In this document: positions 1 through 9,078 of the stretch, one piece after another | How positions within the stretch are numbered: the stretch's first letter is position 1 | How the letters are laid out: each line of letters opens with the position of its first letter | Origin: Comamonas odontotermitis | GTDB taxonomy: Bacteria; Pseudomonadota; Gammaproteobacteria; Burkholderiales; Burkholderiaceae_C | DNA length: 64,000 nucleotides | Direction: 5' to 3' | NCBI RefSeq assembly: GCF_014207855.1 | Contig: NZ_JACHKZ010000014.1 | Coordinates: 1 to 64,000 of the forward strand | Translations under genes and position numbers: made by a program | The notes under the pieces: model-generated | Databases searched by the model: none | What the model was told of the DNA's origin: nothing | The model's input: the letters and a program-made list of their open reading frames with translations, nothing else

Positions 1-71
1 ACAGGACAGTGAAACGACTTCGCGCCGATGATAGTGCGGATTCCCGTGTGAAAGTAGGTCATCGTCAGGCT
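1..71 (+). rRNA. rrf: 5S ribosomal RNA, 3' end only
   Basis: The first 70 or so bases match the 3' half of a betaproteobacterial 5S rRNA, including the stretch GCGCCGATGATAGTGCGGAT and the closing helix strand ending in GTCAGGC. The 5' part is outside the window. A strong terminator follows within ten bases, as expected at the end of an rRNA operon. Confidence 0.93.
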
Positions 72-80
72 TTTATTCCC

Positions 81-115
81 AAACCCCCTCAGTCTTCGAC
101 TGCGGGGGTTTTGCT
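81..115 (+). terminator. Rho-independent terminator of the rRNA operon
   Basis: AAACCCCC at 81-88 pairs with GGGGGTTT at 104-111. One mismatch and a short CAGT/ACTG inner stem cap it with a TTC-containing loop. A T-rich run follows. It sits about 10 bases past the 5S rRNA. Confidence 0.9.
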
Positions 116-184
116 TTTGCTCGCCCGAAATTGTGTGGCGAATGTATTGTTTGCCGGGCCGTGCTTGCAGATTTTTGACTGATT

Positions 185-1402
185 ATGTTTTCTTCGTTGA
201 TGCGTTTGGTACTGCGAACCAGCCTGGTGGCACAAGTCATGTGTGCGATGGTGTTGGGTGTGGCTATTGGGTACCTGATGCCAGAGAGTGCGGGCTATCT
301 GTCCATTCTGGGCAAATTGTTTGTTTCGGCGCTCAAGGCAGTGGCACCGATTCTTGTACTCATTTTGGTTATGGCTGCGATATGCGGCCAGCGCAAGGGT
401 GCCGCGACGCATATGCGCCCCGTGCTGGCGCTCTATCTTGTGGGGACTTTCGCTGCGGCGCTTGTGGGTGTTGCGGCCAGCATGCTTTTTCCTACCACGT
501 TGCATTTGGAAGGCATTGCCGATGTGAGCCAGGCGCCCAAAGATGTTTCGCAAGTGATGCTGGATCTGCTGATGCAGGTGGTGGACAACCCGGTGCATGC
601 GTTGATGGCGGGTAACTATATTGGGGTGCTGGCCTGGGCGATTGCCTTGGGCTTTGCATTTCGCCATGCGGCGGAGAGTTCCAGGCAGCTGATCCAGGAT
701 GCCGCAGGGGCAATCACGCAGGTGATTCAGTGGGTGATTCGCCTAGCCCCTCTGGGTATTTTGGGATTGGTTGCATCTACCTTTGCAGAGGCCGGGGCCG
801 ATGCCCTGTTGGGTTATGTGCGCGTGCTCTTCGTGCTGGTTGGTGCAATGCTTTTTGTTGCTCTTGTGGTCAACCCCTTGATTGTGGGGGCGGTCATTCG
901 TGCCAATCCCTATCCTCTGGTTTTGACTTGCTTGCGCGAGAGTGCGGTCACGGCCTTTTTCACGCGCAGCTCAGCGGCAAACATTCCGGTCAATTTGGCC
1001 TTGGCCGAAAAGCTGGGCCTGGATCGGGATACGTATTCCATTGCGATTCCGTTGGGCGCCACGATCAATATGGCGGGGGCGGCCATTACGATCAGTGTGT
1101 TGTCGCTGGCTGCGGCCCACACGATGGGTATTCAGGTGGCGGTGCCGACTGCGATATTGCTTTGTGTTGTGTCGGCCTTGTGTGCATGCGGCGCATCGGG
1201 TGTTGCCGGGGGCTCGTTGCTGCTGATTCCACTGGCATGCAGCCTGTTTGGCATCAGCAACGATGTGGTGATGCAGGTCGTGATGGTGGGGATGCTTATC
1301 GGTGCCGTGCAGGATTCTGCCGAGACCGCGCTGAATTCGTCCACCGATGTGCTTTTTACTGCTGCGGCTTGCATGCGCGCGGATCGTCTGCGGCAGGCCT
1401 GA
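185..1402 (+). CDS. sstT: Serine/threonine:sodium symporter, SstT type (DAACS family)
   Basis: This 405-residue polytopic inner-membrane protein belongs to the dicarboxylate/amino acid:cation symporter family. Hydrophobic segments run along the whole length. Family signatures include a serine-rich re-entrant hairpin near residues 261-266 ([13 protein letters not shown]), the sodium/substrate loop around GATINMAG and a late GASGVAGGS loop. Length and these motifs fit E. coli SstT (about 414 residues), which imports serine and threonine with Na+. The start is the first ATG in frame; no convincing ribosome binding site precedes it, and an ATG six codons in is possible. It stands alone, followed by a terminator shared with the convergent amidotransferase gene. 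Confidence 0.88.
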   Translation: MFSSLMRLVLRTSLVAQVMCAMVLGVAIGYLMPESAGYLSILGKLFVSALKAVAPILVLILVMAAICGQRKGAATHMRPVLALYLVGTFAAALVGVAASMLFPTTLHLEGIADVSQAPKDVSQVMLDLLMQVVDNPVHALMAGNYIGVLAWAIALGFAFRHAAESSRQLIQDAAGAITQVIQWVIRLAPLGILGLVASTFAEAGADALLGYVRVLFVLVGAMLFVALVVNPLIVGAVIRANPYPLVLTCLRESAVTAFFTRSSAANIPVNLALAEKLGLDRDTYSIAIPLGATINMAGAAITISVLSLAAAHTMGIQVAVPTAILLCVVSALCACGASGVAGGSLLLIPLACSLFGISNDVVMQVVMVGMLIGAVQDSAETALNSSTDVLFTAAACMRADRLRQA

Positions 1403-1423
1403 GGCCTGTGTTTGGCAGATGGC

Positions 1424-1450
1424 AACGGCTCCCGGAAGGAGCCGTTTTTT
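1424..1450. terminator. Bidirectional rho-independent terminator between sstT and the amidotransferase gene
   Basis: AACGGCTCC (1424-1432) pairs perfectly with GGAGCCGTT (1438-1446) around a five-base loop, followed by a run of T. It lies between two convergent genes and ends 14 bases from the stop of the minus-strand gene. Confidence 0.85.
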
Positions 1451-1463
1451 CTGCGCAGAGCAT

Positions 1464-2231
1464 TTACAGCAAGAGCCGCCGTCCCTGGTCAAACACCATC
1501 AGTTCGCCAGGTTGAAAGTGTGTCCATTCTTCATTGGTGGTGAGGGGGGTTGTGACGACGACGGCGACCCGGTCCTGCGGTGTGGTGCAGGTAGAAAAAT
1601 CCAGACTGAGGTCTTCGTCGCTCAGGTGCGCATGCGAGAAGGGGTGCGCACGTTCTGTGTAACACAGGAACGTGGTGGCATGGGCCCAGAGCGCGTCGCC
1701 ATTGCAGAGCAGAAAATTGAAGGTACCATGCGGTGCAATGCGGGCCGCCAGGTCGCGCAAGGTATGGGTCAGCTCTGCAATGCTGGGGGTGCCTGCGTGG
1801 GATTTCCACAGCTCCTGCATGATCCAGCAGAACACGTGTTCGCTGTCGGTATCGCCAACAGGGCGGAAGTGGGCGTGCAGACGCGGACGGAAGTCCTTGA
1901 GGTCGCCATTGTGGGCAAACACCCAGTTCTTGCCCCATAGCTCGCGTACAAAGGGGTGGCAGTTCTGAAGCAGCACCCGGCCCTGCGTGGCCTTGCGGAT
2001 GTGCGCAATGACATTGCGGCTTTTGATGGGGTAGCGGCGGATCAGCTCCGCCATGGGCGAGTCCGCGGCCGGATGGTGATCCACCAGGTGGCGCAGGCCG
2101 CCTTCTTCGAAGAAGGCAATGCCCCAGCCGTCACTGTGGTGGTCGGTATTGCCGGCGCGCTGCGAAAAGCCGGTAAAGCTGAAGTTGATATCGGTGGGGG
2201 TGTTGCAGTTCATCCCCAGCAATTGGCACAT
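1464..2231 (-). CDS. Class II glutamine amidotransferase, YafJ type
   Basis: The 255-residue protein begins MCQLLGMNCNTPTD. Cys2 would become the N-terminal nucleophile after Met removal, as in Ntn-type class II glutamine amidotransferases. Further family features are the arginine and His-Asn loop in NVIAHIRKATQG, the WVFAHNGDLKDF oxyanion region near residue 115 and TDSEHVFCW. The YafJ/DUF4298-like stand-alone proteins carry only the glutaminase half, so the acceptor of the released ammonia is unknown. The gene runs away from a MITE-like element just upstream of its start. The assignment to the family is secure; the biological substrate is not. Confidence 0.9.
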   Translation of the reverse strand: MCQLLGMNCNTPTDINFSFTGFSQRAGNTDHHSDGWGIAFFEEGGLRHLVDHHPAADSPMAELIRRYPIKSRNVIAHIRKATQGRVLLQNCHPFVRELWGKNWVFAHNGDLKDFRPRLHAHFRPVGDTDSEHVFCWIMQELWKSHAGTPSIAELTHTLRDLAARIAPHGTFNFLLCNGDALWAHATTFLCYTERAHPFSHAHLSDEDLSLDFSTCTTPQDRVAVVVTTPLTTNEEWTHFQPGELMVFDQGRRLLL

Positions 2232-2261
2232 GGCAGAACACTCTCAAAACGCACTGAAGAC

Positions 2262-2359
2262 CTAGGGAACCTCTGCAAAACTCCCTGCCGTGGTCTGAAC
2301 GTGGCCTCGGGCGATCCGCGTCCATCCCATCTGGCGAGGGTTTTGCAGAGGTTCCCTAG
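2262..2359. mobile_element. MITE-like element with CTAG flanks (copy 1)
   Basis: GGAACCTCTGCAAAAC at 2266-2281 is repeated inverted and perfectly at 2340-2355. The 90-bp element is flanked on both sides by CTAG, consistent with a 4-bp target duplication of the kind left by some IS5-family elements. The interior has no reading frame. A degenerate copy in the opposite orientation lies at 53170-53241, sharing the core CTGCCGTGGTCTG. No transposase is present in the window. Confidence 0.8.
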
Positions 2360-2381
2360 TGTAGACCATCCTCAGCCGCCA

Positions 2382-3851
2382 TCAGCGCGCCGCAGGCGTT
2401 GGCCGCGCGCGCAGCTGGAGCGCGGCGATGCCAGCGAGCACGCACACAACAGCCAGCAAGGCAAAGGTATCGCGGAAAGCGGACACGCGCTCCGCCATGG
2501 CAATTTCCACCGCAGCGGATTGCGCAGCGTAGTAACCCACGCGCCACTCCAGAAAGATGCCACACAGGCTGACGCCGGCTGCGCCACCCAGCATGCGCAG
2601 AAAGCTGAAGGTGCTGGAGCCCTGTGAGATGAGGCTTTTGTCCAACGGGCGCATGCTGCCAAGGGTGAGCGAGGGCAGGATGAAGCCCAGGCCAATGCGG
2701 CCCAGCACGGTGTAGCCCACCAGCAGCCACAGCGATGAGCCGGGTTGCAGCACGCCCGTCAGTACAAATGACAGTGCCAGCAGTGCCAGCCCGCCTATCA
2801 CCAGCCAATGGGCGGGCGTGCGGTCGGCCATGCGGCCCGCCAGAGCGATCACGCCGCCCAACACCAGGCCTGCGGGCAGCATGGTGGTTCCCACCACCGA
2901 TGCCGAGTAAGAAAGCCCCAGTTGCATGAACACGGGCAGCAGATAGGTGGATCCAAAGAGCGCGGTGCCGTAGATGAAGGCGACGATACAGCCGGCGGCA
3001 AAGGGTTTGCAGGCAAACAAGCGCAGATCCATCAGCGGTTTGTCGCCACGGGCCAGCATGCGCTTTTCCCACGCCACAAAGCCAGGAAAACAAGCCAGGG
3101 CAATGGCGAGCAGCACAGCGCTTTCCTGCCAGCTGGTGCCATGCAGTGCGACGAGGCCGTTGAGCAGGCAGATGGTGCCCACCGTGGCAATGCCCAGGCC
3201 AATCCAGTCGAGGCTCTTGCCCTTGCGGTCGGCCGAGGCGCCACCTGGTGCGTTGACGGGCACATACCGCAGGCCCAGCCAGATCGATGCCAGACACAGT
3301 GGCACCACCATGAAGAACACTGAGCGCCAACCCATCCAATCCACCAGCAGGCCTCCTACGCTCGGGCCGATGGCGGGCGCCAGCACAATGCCCATGCCGA
3401 ACAGGCCATTGGCGCGGCCTTGCTCATTGGGCGCAAAGGCGTGCAGGATGATGATGGCTGGAATGGGCTGAATCACGCCAGCGGCGAGGCCCTCGACCAC
3501 GCGCGCGACCAGCACCAGGTTGTAATCGGTGCTGAAGCCGCCCCCGATGCCGCCAAGCATCAGCAGGACGACCGCGCCCAGATAGGTGTTGCGGTAGCCA
3601 TAGCGCGAGAGCAGCCAAGGGGTGGTCAGCATTGCCACCGTGGTGGCCACCATGAACGATGATGTCACCCACTGCGCGCGCGACTGGCCCAGCTGGAAGT
3701 GGTGGCTCATGGCCGGAATGGCCACGTTGAAGATGGTCGACGAGATGATCGAGGCCATCGTACCGATCATCACGGTAAAGAGCAGATACCAGCGAAAGCG
3801 CTCGCCGTACAGGGCGCGCAGATCTTGGGCGTTGTGGTTGCTGATATGCAT
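2382..3851 (-). CDS. MFS drug/solute exporter, DHA2 (EmrB/QacA) family
   Basis: A 489-residue inner-membrane protein with about 14 hydrophobic segments, typical of DHA2-family drug:proton antiporters. It shows the MFS loop motif after segment 2 (WLLSRYGYRNTYL) and the antiporter motif C in segment 5 (GIVLAPAIGPSVGG). I chose the ATG giving MHISNHNAQD. An in-frame TTG eight codons upstream would give 497 residues, and neither has a strong ribosome binding site. No periplasmic adaptor or outer-membrane partner is nearby, so this is probably a single-component pump. The exported compound cannot be inferred. Confidence 0.85.
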   Translation of the reverse strand: MHISNHNAQDLRALYGERFRWYLLFTVMIGTMASIISSTIFNVAIPAMSHHFQLGQSRAQWVTSSFMVATTVAMLTTPWLLSRYGYRNTYLGAVVLLMLGGIGGGFSTDYNLVLVARVVEGLAAGVIQPIPAIIILHAFAPNEQGRANGLFGMGIVLAPAIGPSVGGLLVDWMGWRSVFFMVVPLCLASIWLGLRYVPVNAPGGASADRKGKSLDWIGLGIATVGTICLLNGLVALHGTSWQESAVLLAIALACFPGFVAWEKRMLARGDKPLMDLRLFACKPFAAGCIVAFIYGTALFGSTYLLPVFMQLGLSYSASVVGTTMLPAGLVLGGVIALAGRMADRTPAHWLVIGGLALLALSFVLTGVLQPGSSLWLLVGYTVLGRIGLGFILPSLTLGSMRPLDKSLISQGSSTFSFLRMLGGAAGVSLCGIFLEWRVGYYAAQSAAVEIAMAERVSAFRDTFALLAVVCVLAGIAALQLRARPTPAAR

Positions 3852-3955
3852 GATGGATGGCGTGCGACGGCGCAAACCTGGATCGCGCTTGTGCGCGATG
3901 TACTATGAATTTAATAGCTTTATGCGCTTGACCGGTCTGCGCTGGGTGCCAATAA

Positions 3956-4198
3956 TTATCGCAACTTTGGCGTTTGAGCACCAGCGCCTGCTGTGCCCTG
4001 GCCATCGCCAGCCTGCCCGCAGGCGGGGCAAATGCAACGCTGGCCGCGTTCAGCCGCAGGAATGCGCTGCAGCGCCTCGGGGCTGATCTGCGCGGCCATG
4101 CACCAGCATTGCTCTGCTGGCAAACCCTGGGCGACAGCGCACTGGTTGTGCTGTCCGCATAGAGGACACTGCTGGGCCCGGGGATGGGTATTGCTCAT
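3956..4198 (-). CDS. Cysteine-rich CWC-family small zinc-ribbon protein
   Basis: This 80-residue protein has paired cysteine motifs CPLCGQ (residues 11-16), CWCM (31-34) and CICPACG (55-61). The arrangement matches the Cys_rich_CWC family and suggests one bound metal ion, probably zinc. Its ATG overlaps the stop of the DHH phosphoesterase gene in an ATGA arrangement, so translation is probably coupled and the two are co-expressed. The last dozen residues are low-complexity and could be a sequence-specific tail. The family has no established function. The overlap and the cysteine pattern make the gene convincing despite its size. Confidence 0.8.
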   Translation of the reverse strand: MSNTHPRAQQCPLCGQHNQCAVAQGLPAEQCWCMAAQISPEALQRIPAAERGQRCICPACGQAGDGQGTAGAGAQTPKLR

Positions 4199-5163
4199 GC
4201 TGCGGTTGTAGGTGCAGGTGCGGGGCGGGGGGCTGGCAGGGCATCCTCGGGCCGCGCGGTGAGGCTGCCAGCCAGCAACTCCGGCAGGCGGTCTGCGCCC
4301 ATGCGAAAACCGCAGGCCTGTGCATGTCCGCCACCGCCCATGCTTTCTGCGAGTGGAATGCAGTTGAAATCGGAGCGTGAACGCAGACCGCATTTCACGC
4401 CTTTTTCGTTGGCGCTCCACATCAGCGCAAAGCTGCCGCTCTTTTTTGCCAGAATATCGCCCACCTGGCTGTGGAACATGCCGGGGGCGTTCACCATCAG
4501 GCCTGCAATACCGTTGAAGACAACAGGCTGCGCGCCCTCGGCAATATCGCTGCACAGCTTGAGGTACTTTTCGTCCATGGCGCCACCACGTGCCATGAAG
4601 GCTGCCAACTGCTCAGGCGTGAAGGCGGCAATCTCGGACCAGCGCTCAAATGTGCGCGGCTCCATGTCAAGCGCCGCCAGGAAAGCGCCGCTCTCGGGAT
4701 ACTGCCAGCGCCAGATATCGCGGTCTTCGATGTGCAGGATGAGCGCGGGAATCGCTTTGGTCGGGTGGAAAAACTCCCAGGCGAGGCGTGCCCCGGACTT
4801 GTTCATGTCAAAGTGCACCACGCCGCAGGTGCAGCGGTAGCCGGTCAGCTTTTCTGCGGCGCTCTTGTGGTGGTCCAGCAGCACCAGCTTGTGGGCCTTG
4901 GCTTCAATGGCGGCCAGCAGCTCGGGGCCAAAGGCGAAATCGAGGATGTAGATGGTGCGGCCATTCAGGTCGCCCAGGTCGTCCACTGTCTGGATTTCGC
5001 CATGGTCCAGGCCGCGGAACTCTGCCTTGTCGCCAAAAAACAGCCAGGCCGCCAGCGCGGCGCCATAGCCATCAGGGCAGCTGCGCCCGTGGTAGAGGAT
5101 GAGCGGCTTGGGGTCGTTGATGTCGGCGCTTACCGGCAGGGACAGGTCGGGCAGTAGTTTCAT
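4195..5163 (-). CDS. DHH-family phosphoesterase
   Basis: The 322-residue protein has the two-domain DHH architecture. The N-terminal half has LYHGRSCPDGYGAAL (first metal-binding Asp in CPDG), a second Asp in YILDFAFG and the name-giving LDHHKSA. The C-terminal DHHA1-like half ends with MGGGGHAQACGF, the substrate-binding glycine-histidine loop. Relatives are Mn2+-dependent phosphodiesterases or phosphatases acting on short oligonucleotides, cyclic dinucleotides or similar substrates. This one lacks extra sensory domains, so a cytosolic housekeeping role is likely. It is followed, with a four-base overlap, by the CWC zinc-ribbon gene. Confidence 0.88.
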   Translation of the reverse strand: MKLLPDLSLPVSADINDPKPLILYHGRSCPDGYGAALAAWLFFGDKAEFRGLDHGEIQTVDDLGDLNGRTIYILDFAFGPELLAAIEAKAHKLVLLDHHKSAAEKLTGYRCTCGVVHFDMNKSGARLAWEFFHPTKAIPALILHIEDRDIWRWQYPESGAFLAALDMEPRTFERWSEIAAFTPEQLAAFMARGGAMDEKYLKLCSDIAEGAQPVVFNGIAGLMVNAPGMFHSQVGDILAKKSGSFALMWSANEKGVKCGLRSRSDFNCIPLAESMGGGGHAQACGFRMGADRLPELLAGSLTARPEDALPAPRPAPAPTTAA

Positions 5164-5220
5164 GCCCGCTATTTTCCGCCAGCTGCAGTACCCGAGTGTG
5201 CGCGCTATTTCTGGCCCGCT

Positions 5221-6198
5221 TTATGCGCTTCCCGGTTTGCGTGTTTCCCTTACCTCTCGCGTTACCAGCCAGATACCCAGACACACCATGGCGAGAGCCA
5301 GCATGTAGTGCCAGGCCCAGAGCGTTTCCCTCAGAAACAGGGCTGAGAGCACGGAGCCAAATACCGGCACGGTGAAGTTGTAGATCGTCACCTGGCTGAC
5401 CCGGTTGTGCTTGAGCAGCAAGCTCCACAAGGTGAAGGCGGCCGAGGACAGCAGGGCCAGATACACCAGAAGCGCCAGCGCCTGCCAGGAAGGCAGGCCC
5501 ATCTGGCCGCCGCTGCCCCAGCCTATCAGCACCAGCAGCGCGCCGCCCAGTCCCAGTTGCCAGCCGGTCATGGCCATGGCATCCACGGTTTGCGACAGTT
5601 GCTTGCCGTAGATGCTGGATGCCGCCAGGATCAGCGCCGCCAGCACCACCGAGCCTTCGCCCAGCCAGCTGAAAGCCCCACCCAGCTCGCCGCTGCCGCC
5701 CAGCGTTACCGTGAGCACGCCAGCAAAGCCGATCACGCAGCCCAGAGCCTTGGCAGGCGTGAGCCGGTCGTTAGCGTAGAACCAATGCGCGATCAGCACG
5801 CTGAAAAAGGTGGCCGTGGCGTTCATGATGGCGCCTTTGACGCCCGTGGTGTAGGCCAGGCCCAGGTAGAAGAACACATATTGCAGGCTGGTCTGCGTAG
5901 CGCCCAGCACCAGCAGTTGGCGCGGATGCGCGCGAAGCGTCTGCAGCGCAGGTTTGCCCATGGCAGCTGCTACCAGCAGCACAAAGCCGCCTGCCATCAC
6001 AAAACGCCAGCCTGCAAACAGCAGCTTGCCGGGCAGATCGGACTGCGCGATGGAGAACAGCGCATAACCGCCCTTGATGGCCGGGTACGAACTGCCCCAT
6101 AGCAGGCAGCACAGCAGTGCCACGCCAGCCACCACGGCAGGGCTGCGCCATGTCGATGTCACAGGCGCCGGTGCGTGGCCGGTACTTGCCGTGCTCAT
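5221..6198 (-). CDS. DMT-superfamily permease, EamA type
   Basis: This 325-residue inner-membrane protein has about ten hydrophobic segments arranged as two EamA repeats. The first begins near residue 24 (VAGVALLCCLLWGSSYPAIKGGY), the second in the last 150 residues with LSSAAFTLWSLLLKHNRVS and FTVPVFGSVLSALFLRE. Its ATG overlaps the stop of the upstream aldehyde dehydrogenase gene in an ATGA arrangement. It is therefore the last gene of the aldarate operon running leftwards from 12067. That context suggests transport of a sugar acid or pathway intermediate, but the family is broad and export of something else cannot be excluded. Confidence 0.85.
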   Translation of the reverse strand: MSTASTGHAPAPVTSTWRSPAVVAGVALLCCLLWGSSYPAIKGGYALFSIAQSDLPGKLLFAGWRFVMAGGFVLLVAAAMGKPALQTLRAHPRQLLVLGATQTSLQYVFFYLGLAYTTGVKGAIMNATATFFSVLIAHWFYANDRLTPAKALGCVIGFAGVLTVTLGGSGELGGAFSWLGEGSVVLAALILAASSIYGKQLSQTVDAMAMTGWQLGLGGALLVLIGWGSGGQMGLPSWQALALLVYLALLSSAAFTLWSLLLKHNRVSQVTIYNFTVPVFGSVLSALFLRETLWAWHYMLALAMVCLGIWLVTREVRETRKPGSA

Positions 6199-7643
6199 GC
6201 CAGGGTGTATGCCGTTTTGACGGTGGTGTAGAACTCCTGCGCATAGCGGCCTTGCTCACGCGGGCCGTAGCTTGAGCCCTTGCGGCCGCCAAAGGGCACG
6301 TGGTAATCCACGCCCGCCGTGGGCAAATTCACCATCACCATGCCAGCCTGCGCATGGCGCTTGAAGTGCGTGGCGTATTTCAGGCTCGTGGTGGCAATGC
6401 CTGCCGACAGGCCGAACGGCGTGTCGTTGGCCACGGCCAGCGCCTCGTCATAGTCGCGCACGCGGATCACGCTGGCCACCGGGCCAAACACCTCTTCGCG
6501 GTTGATGCGCATGGCAGGCGTGCTGTCCACCAACAAGGCGGGTTGCAGGAAGAAGCCCTGCTTGCCGCTGCCCGTGTGGCAGCCAATGCGCTCGCCACCG
6601 GCGGCCAGCACGGCGCCTTCTGCCTTGGCGATTTCCACGTAGCTCAGGTCCTGCTCCAGCTGTGCCTGGCTGACCACGGGGCCGATGTCGGTGCCCGCTG
6701 CACGTGCATCGCCCACCTTGAGTTTGGCCATGCGGGCCTGCAAGGCCTCAATGAAGGCCGGGTAGATTTTCTCGGTCACGATCAGGCGGCTCGATGCCGT
6801 GCAACGCTGGCCGGTCGAGTAGAAGCAGCTTTGCGCCGACAGCTCCACGGCCTGGGCCAGATCGGCATCGTCCAGCACCACCTGAGGGTTCTTGCCGCCC
6901 ATCTCCAGCTGTACTTTCTTGCCGCTCTTCACACAGGCCTCGGCAATGCCGCGGCCCACGCCTACCGATCCGGTAAAGCTGATGGCTGCTATATCGGGGT
7001 GCTGCACCAGGGCTTCGCCGATCACGCGGCCCCGGCCCATGACGAGGTTGAACACACCTGCTGGAATACCGCTGCGGTGGATGATGTCGGCCAGGGCCCA
7101 GGCGCTGCCCGGCACCAGGTCCGCAGGCTTGAGGACCACGCAGTTGCCAAAGGCCAGCGCCGGGGCAATCTTCCATGCCGGAATGGCGATGGGAAAATTC
7201 CACGGCGTGATCAGGCCCACCACGCCGATGGGCTCGCGCGTGATTTCCACGCCAATGCCGGGGCGCACCGATGGAATGCTCTCACCGGCCAGGCGCAGGC
7301 ATTCGCCCGCAAAGAACTTGAAGATCTGGCCCGCCCGCGCTACCTCGCCAATGGCTTCGGGGCGAGTCTTGCCTTCCTCGCGCGCGAGCAGGTCGCCCAG
7401 CTCGTCCTTGCGGGCGAGAATCTCGTTGCCGATCTTGTCGAGCGCATCGTGGCGCGCCTGGATGCCAGAAGTGCTCCAGGCGGGAAAAGCCGCCTGCGCC
7501 GCAGCCACCGCCGCATTCACATCGGCTGCGTCGCCTTGTGCATATTCGCCAATCACATCAGCCTGATCGCTGGGGTTGGTGTTGGGTGTGGTGGCGTGGC
7601 CCGCAGTCCAGGCGCCGTTGATGAGGTTGTTGTAGATGGTCAT
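6195..7643 (-). CDS. Aldehyde dehydrogenase, probably 2,5-dioxovalerate (2-oxoglutarate semialdehyde) dehydrogenase
   Basis: A 482-residue NAD(P)-dependent aldehyde dehydrogenase. Visible family residues are the cofactor-binding segment TPWNFPIAIPAWK (147-159), FTGSVGVGRG, the general-base Glu247 in QLEMGGKNPQ and the nucleophile Cys281 in STGQRCTASS. In this cluster the expected substrate is 2-oxoglutarate semialdehyde made by the adjacent KdgD, which would feed 2-oxoglutarate into the citric acid cycle. I chose the ATG giving MTIYNNLING. An ATG eight codons upstream (at 7667) is also in frame. The stop overlaps the start of the DMT permease. Family certain; substrate inferred from neighbours. 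Confidence 0.88.
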   Translation of the reverse strand: MTIYNNLINGAWTAGHATTPNTNPSDQADVIGEYAQGDAADVNAAVAAAQAAFPAWSTSGIQARHDALDKIGNEILARKDELGDLLAREEGKTRPEAIGEVARAGQIFKFFAGECLRLAGESIPSVRPGIGVEITREPIGVVGLITPWNFPIAIPAWKIAPALAFGNCVVLKPADLVPGSAWALADIIHRSGIPAGVFNLVMGRGRVIGEALVQHPDIAAISFTGSVGVGRGIAEACVKSGKKVQLEMGGKNPQVVLDDADLAQAVELSAQSCFYSTGQRCTASSRLIVTEKIYPAFIEALQARMAKLKVGDARAAGTDIGPVVSQAQLEQDLSYVEIAKAEGAVLAAGGERIGCHTGSGKQGFFLQPALLVDSTPAMRINREEVFGPVASVIRVRDYDEALAVANDTPFGLSAGIATTSLKYATHFKRHAQAGMVMVNLPTAGVDYHVPFGGRKGSSYGPREQGRYAQEFYTTVKTAYTLA

Positions 7644-7713
7644 AGTGGCATTGGGATAAAAAGGCATCTGGCGCCCGGTCCGTTGGCGCAGATTGCTATG
7701 AAATAGGTAGTAA

Positions 7714-9078
7714 TCAACGCACCATGCACGGGCGCTTGGGGTCGAACTGCCAGCCGGGAATCAGGTACTGCATGGCCATGGCGTCGTTGCGCGCTCCCAG
7801 GCCATGCTCCAGGTACAAGGCATTGGCGCGCTGCAGTGCTGCGCGGTCTACGGTGACGCCCAGCCCCGGGGTTTGGGGCACATCGACGAAGCCATCCTTG
7901 ATCTGGAACGGGTTGGTCGTGAGGAACTGGCCGTCCTGCCAGATCCAGTGCGTATCGATGGCGGTGACCTTGCCGGGAACGGCTGCGGCTACGTGGGTGA
8001 ACATGGCCAGCGAAATGTCGAAATGGTTGTTGGAGTGCGAGCCCCATGTGAGGCCCCAGTCGCGGCAGGTCTGGCCCACGCGCACGGAGCCCGCCATGGT
8101 CCAGAAGTGCGGGTCGGCCAGCGGGATGTCGACCGACTGCAGCGACAGCGCATGCACCATCTGGCGCCAGTCGGTCGCCACCATGTTGGTGGCCGTCGGC
8201 AGGCCGGTGGCGCGGCGAAATTCGGCCATCACCTCGCGGCCCGAAAAGCCGCCTTCCGCCCCGCAGGGGTCTTCTGCGTAGGCCAGTACACCGTGCATGT
8301 CGCGCATCAGCCGGATGGCGTCCTTCAGAAGCCAGCCCCCATTGGGATCGAGCGTGACACGCGCTTGTGGAAAGCGCTGCGCCAGCGCGGTCACTGCCTG
8401 TACCTCTTCCTCGCCTGCCAGCACACCGCCTTTGAGCTTGAAATCGTTGAACCCATAGCGCGCGTGCGCGGCCTCTGCCTGGCGCACGATAGCCTCGGGC
8501 GTCATGGCCGCCTGGTGGCGCACCTGGCTCCAGGCGTCGCTGCCCGTGCGGTCATTGCCTGGCTGGATGTAGGGCAAGTCGGTTTGTTGGAACGGGCCAA
8601 CGAAGAACAGATAGCCCAGCATTTCGACGCGTGTGCGCTGCTGGCCTTCGCCCAGCAAGGCCGCCACCGGCACACCGAGGTGCTGGCCCAGCAGGTCGAG
8701 CAAGGCAGATTCGACCGCCGTGACGGCATGGATGGCAATGCGCAGGTCAAATGTCTGCAGTCCGCGGCCGCCACTGTCGCGGCCTGCCAATAGCAGCTGC
8801 ACCTTCTGCAGCAATTGCAGGTGCTGGCCAATGGACTGGCCCAGCAGCGCGGCCTTGCTGTCTTCGAGCGCCTGGCGTATGCCTTCGCCGCCCGGCACCT
8901 CGCCCACACCGGTGTGGCCGCTGCTGTCATGCACCAGCATCACGTTGCGGGTGAAGAAGGGCGCGTGCGCGCCGCTCAGGTTCATCAGCATGCCATCGCG
9001 GCCTGCTACGGGAATGACTTCGATCTCGGTGATGGTGGGCGTTGGAGCCATGGACGTGTCTCTCTGCGGTTCTGTCAT
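7714..9078 (-). CDS. gudD: Glucarate dehydratase
   Basis: A 454-residue enolase-superfamily enzyme that dehydrates D-glucarate (and often L-idarate) to 5-dehydro-4-deoxyglucarate. The N-terminal cap carries [12 protein letters not shown] and [10 protein letters not shown], typical of GudD. The barrel shows the K-x-K pair Lys214/Lys216 in FKLKGG, the metal ligand Asp244 in LDPNGGW and the catalytic His348 in GSHSNNHFD. Its ATG overlaps the stop of the upstream hydroxyacid dehydrogenase gene (ATGA), which supports this start over the internal ATG at codon 10. It is one of two aldarate dehydratases in the locus; GarD on the other strand handles the galactarate branch. Confidence 0.94.
   Translation of the reverse strand: MTEPQRDTSMAPTPTITEIEVIPVAGRDGMLMNLSGAHAPFFTRNVMLVHDSSGHTGVGEVPGGEGIRQALEDSKAALLGQSIGQHLQLLQKVQLLLAGRDSGGRGLQTFDLRIAIHAVTAVESALLDLLGQHLGVPVAALLGEGQQRTRVEMLGYLFFVGPFQQTDLPYIQPGNDRTGSDAWSQVRHQAAMTPEAIVRQAEAAHARYGFNDFKLKGGVLAGEEEVQAVTALAQRFPQARVTLDPNGGWLLKDAIRLMRDMHGVLAYAEDPCGAEGGFSGREVMAEFRRATGLPTATNMVATDWRQMVHALSLQSVDIPLADPHFWTMAGSVRVGQTCRDWGLTWGSHSNNHFDISLAMFTHVAAAVPGKVTAIDTHWIWQDGQFLTTNPFQIKDGFVDVPQTPGLGVTVDRAALQRANALYLEHGLGARNDAMAMQYLIPGWQFDPKRPCMVR

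Noticed and set aside
7667-7667. Alternative ATG for the aldehyde dehydrogenase eight codons upstream
   Set aside because: Possible, but neither start has a clear ribosome binding site and relatives as I recall begin near MTIYNN; left as a note on the gene.
6300-7706. 468-residue open frame antisense to the aldehyde dehydrogenase
   Set aside because: It mirrors a gene with all catalytic residues and shows low-complexity composition without motifs.
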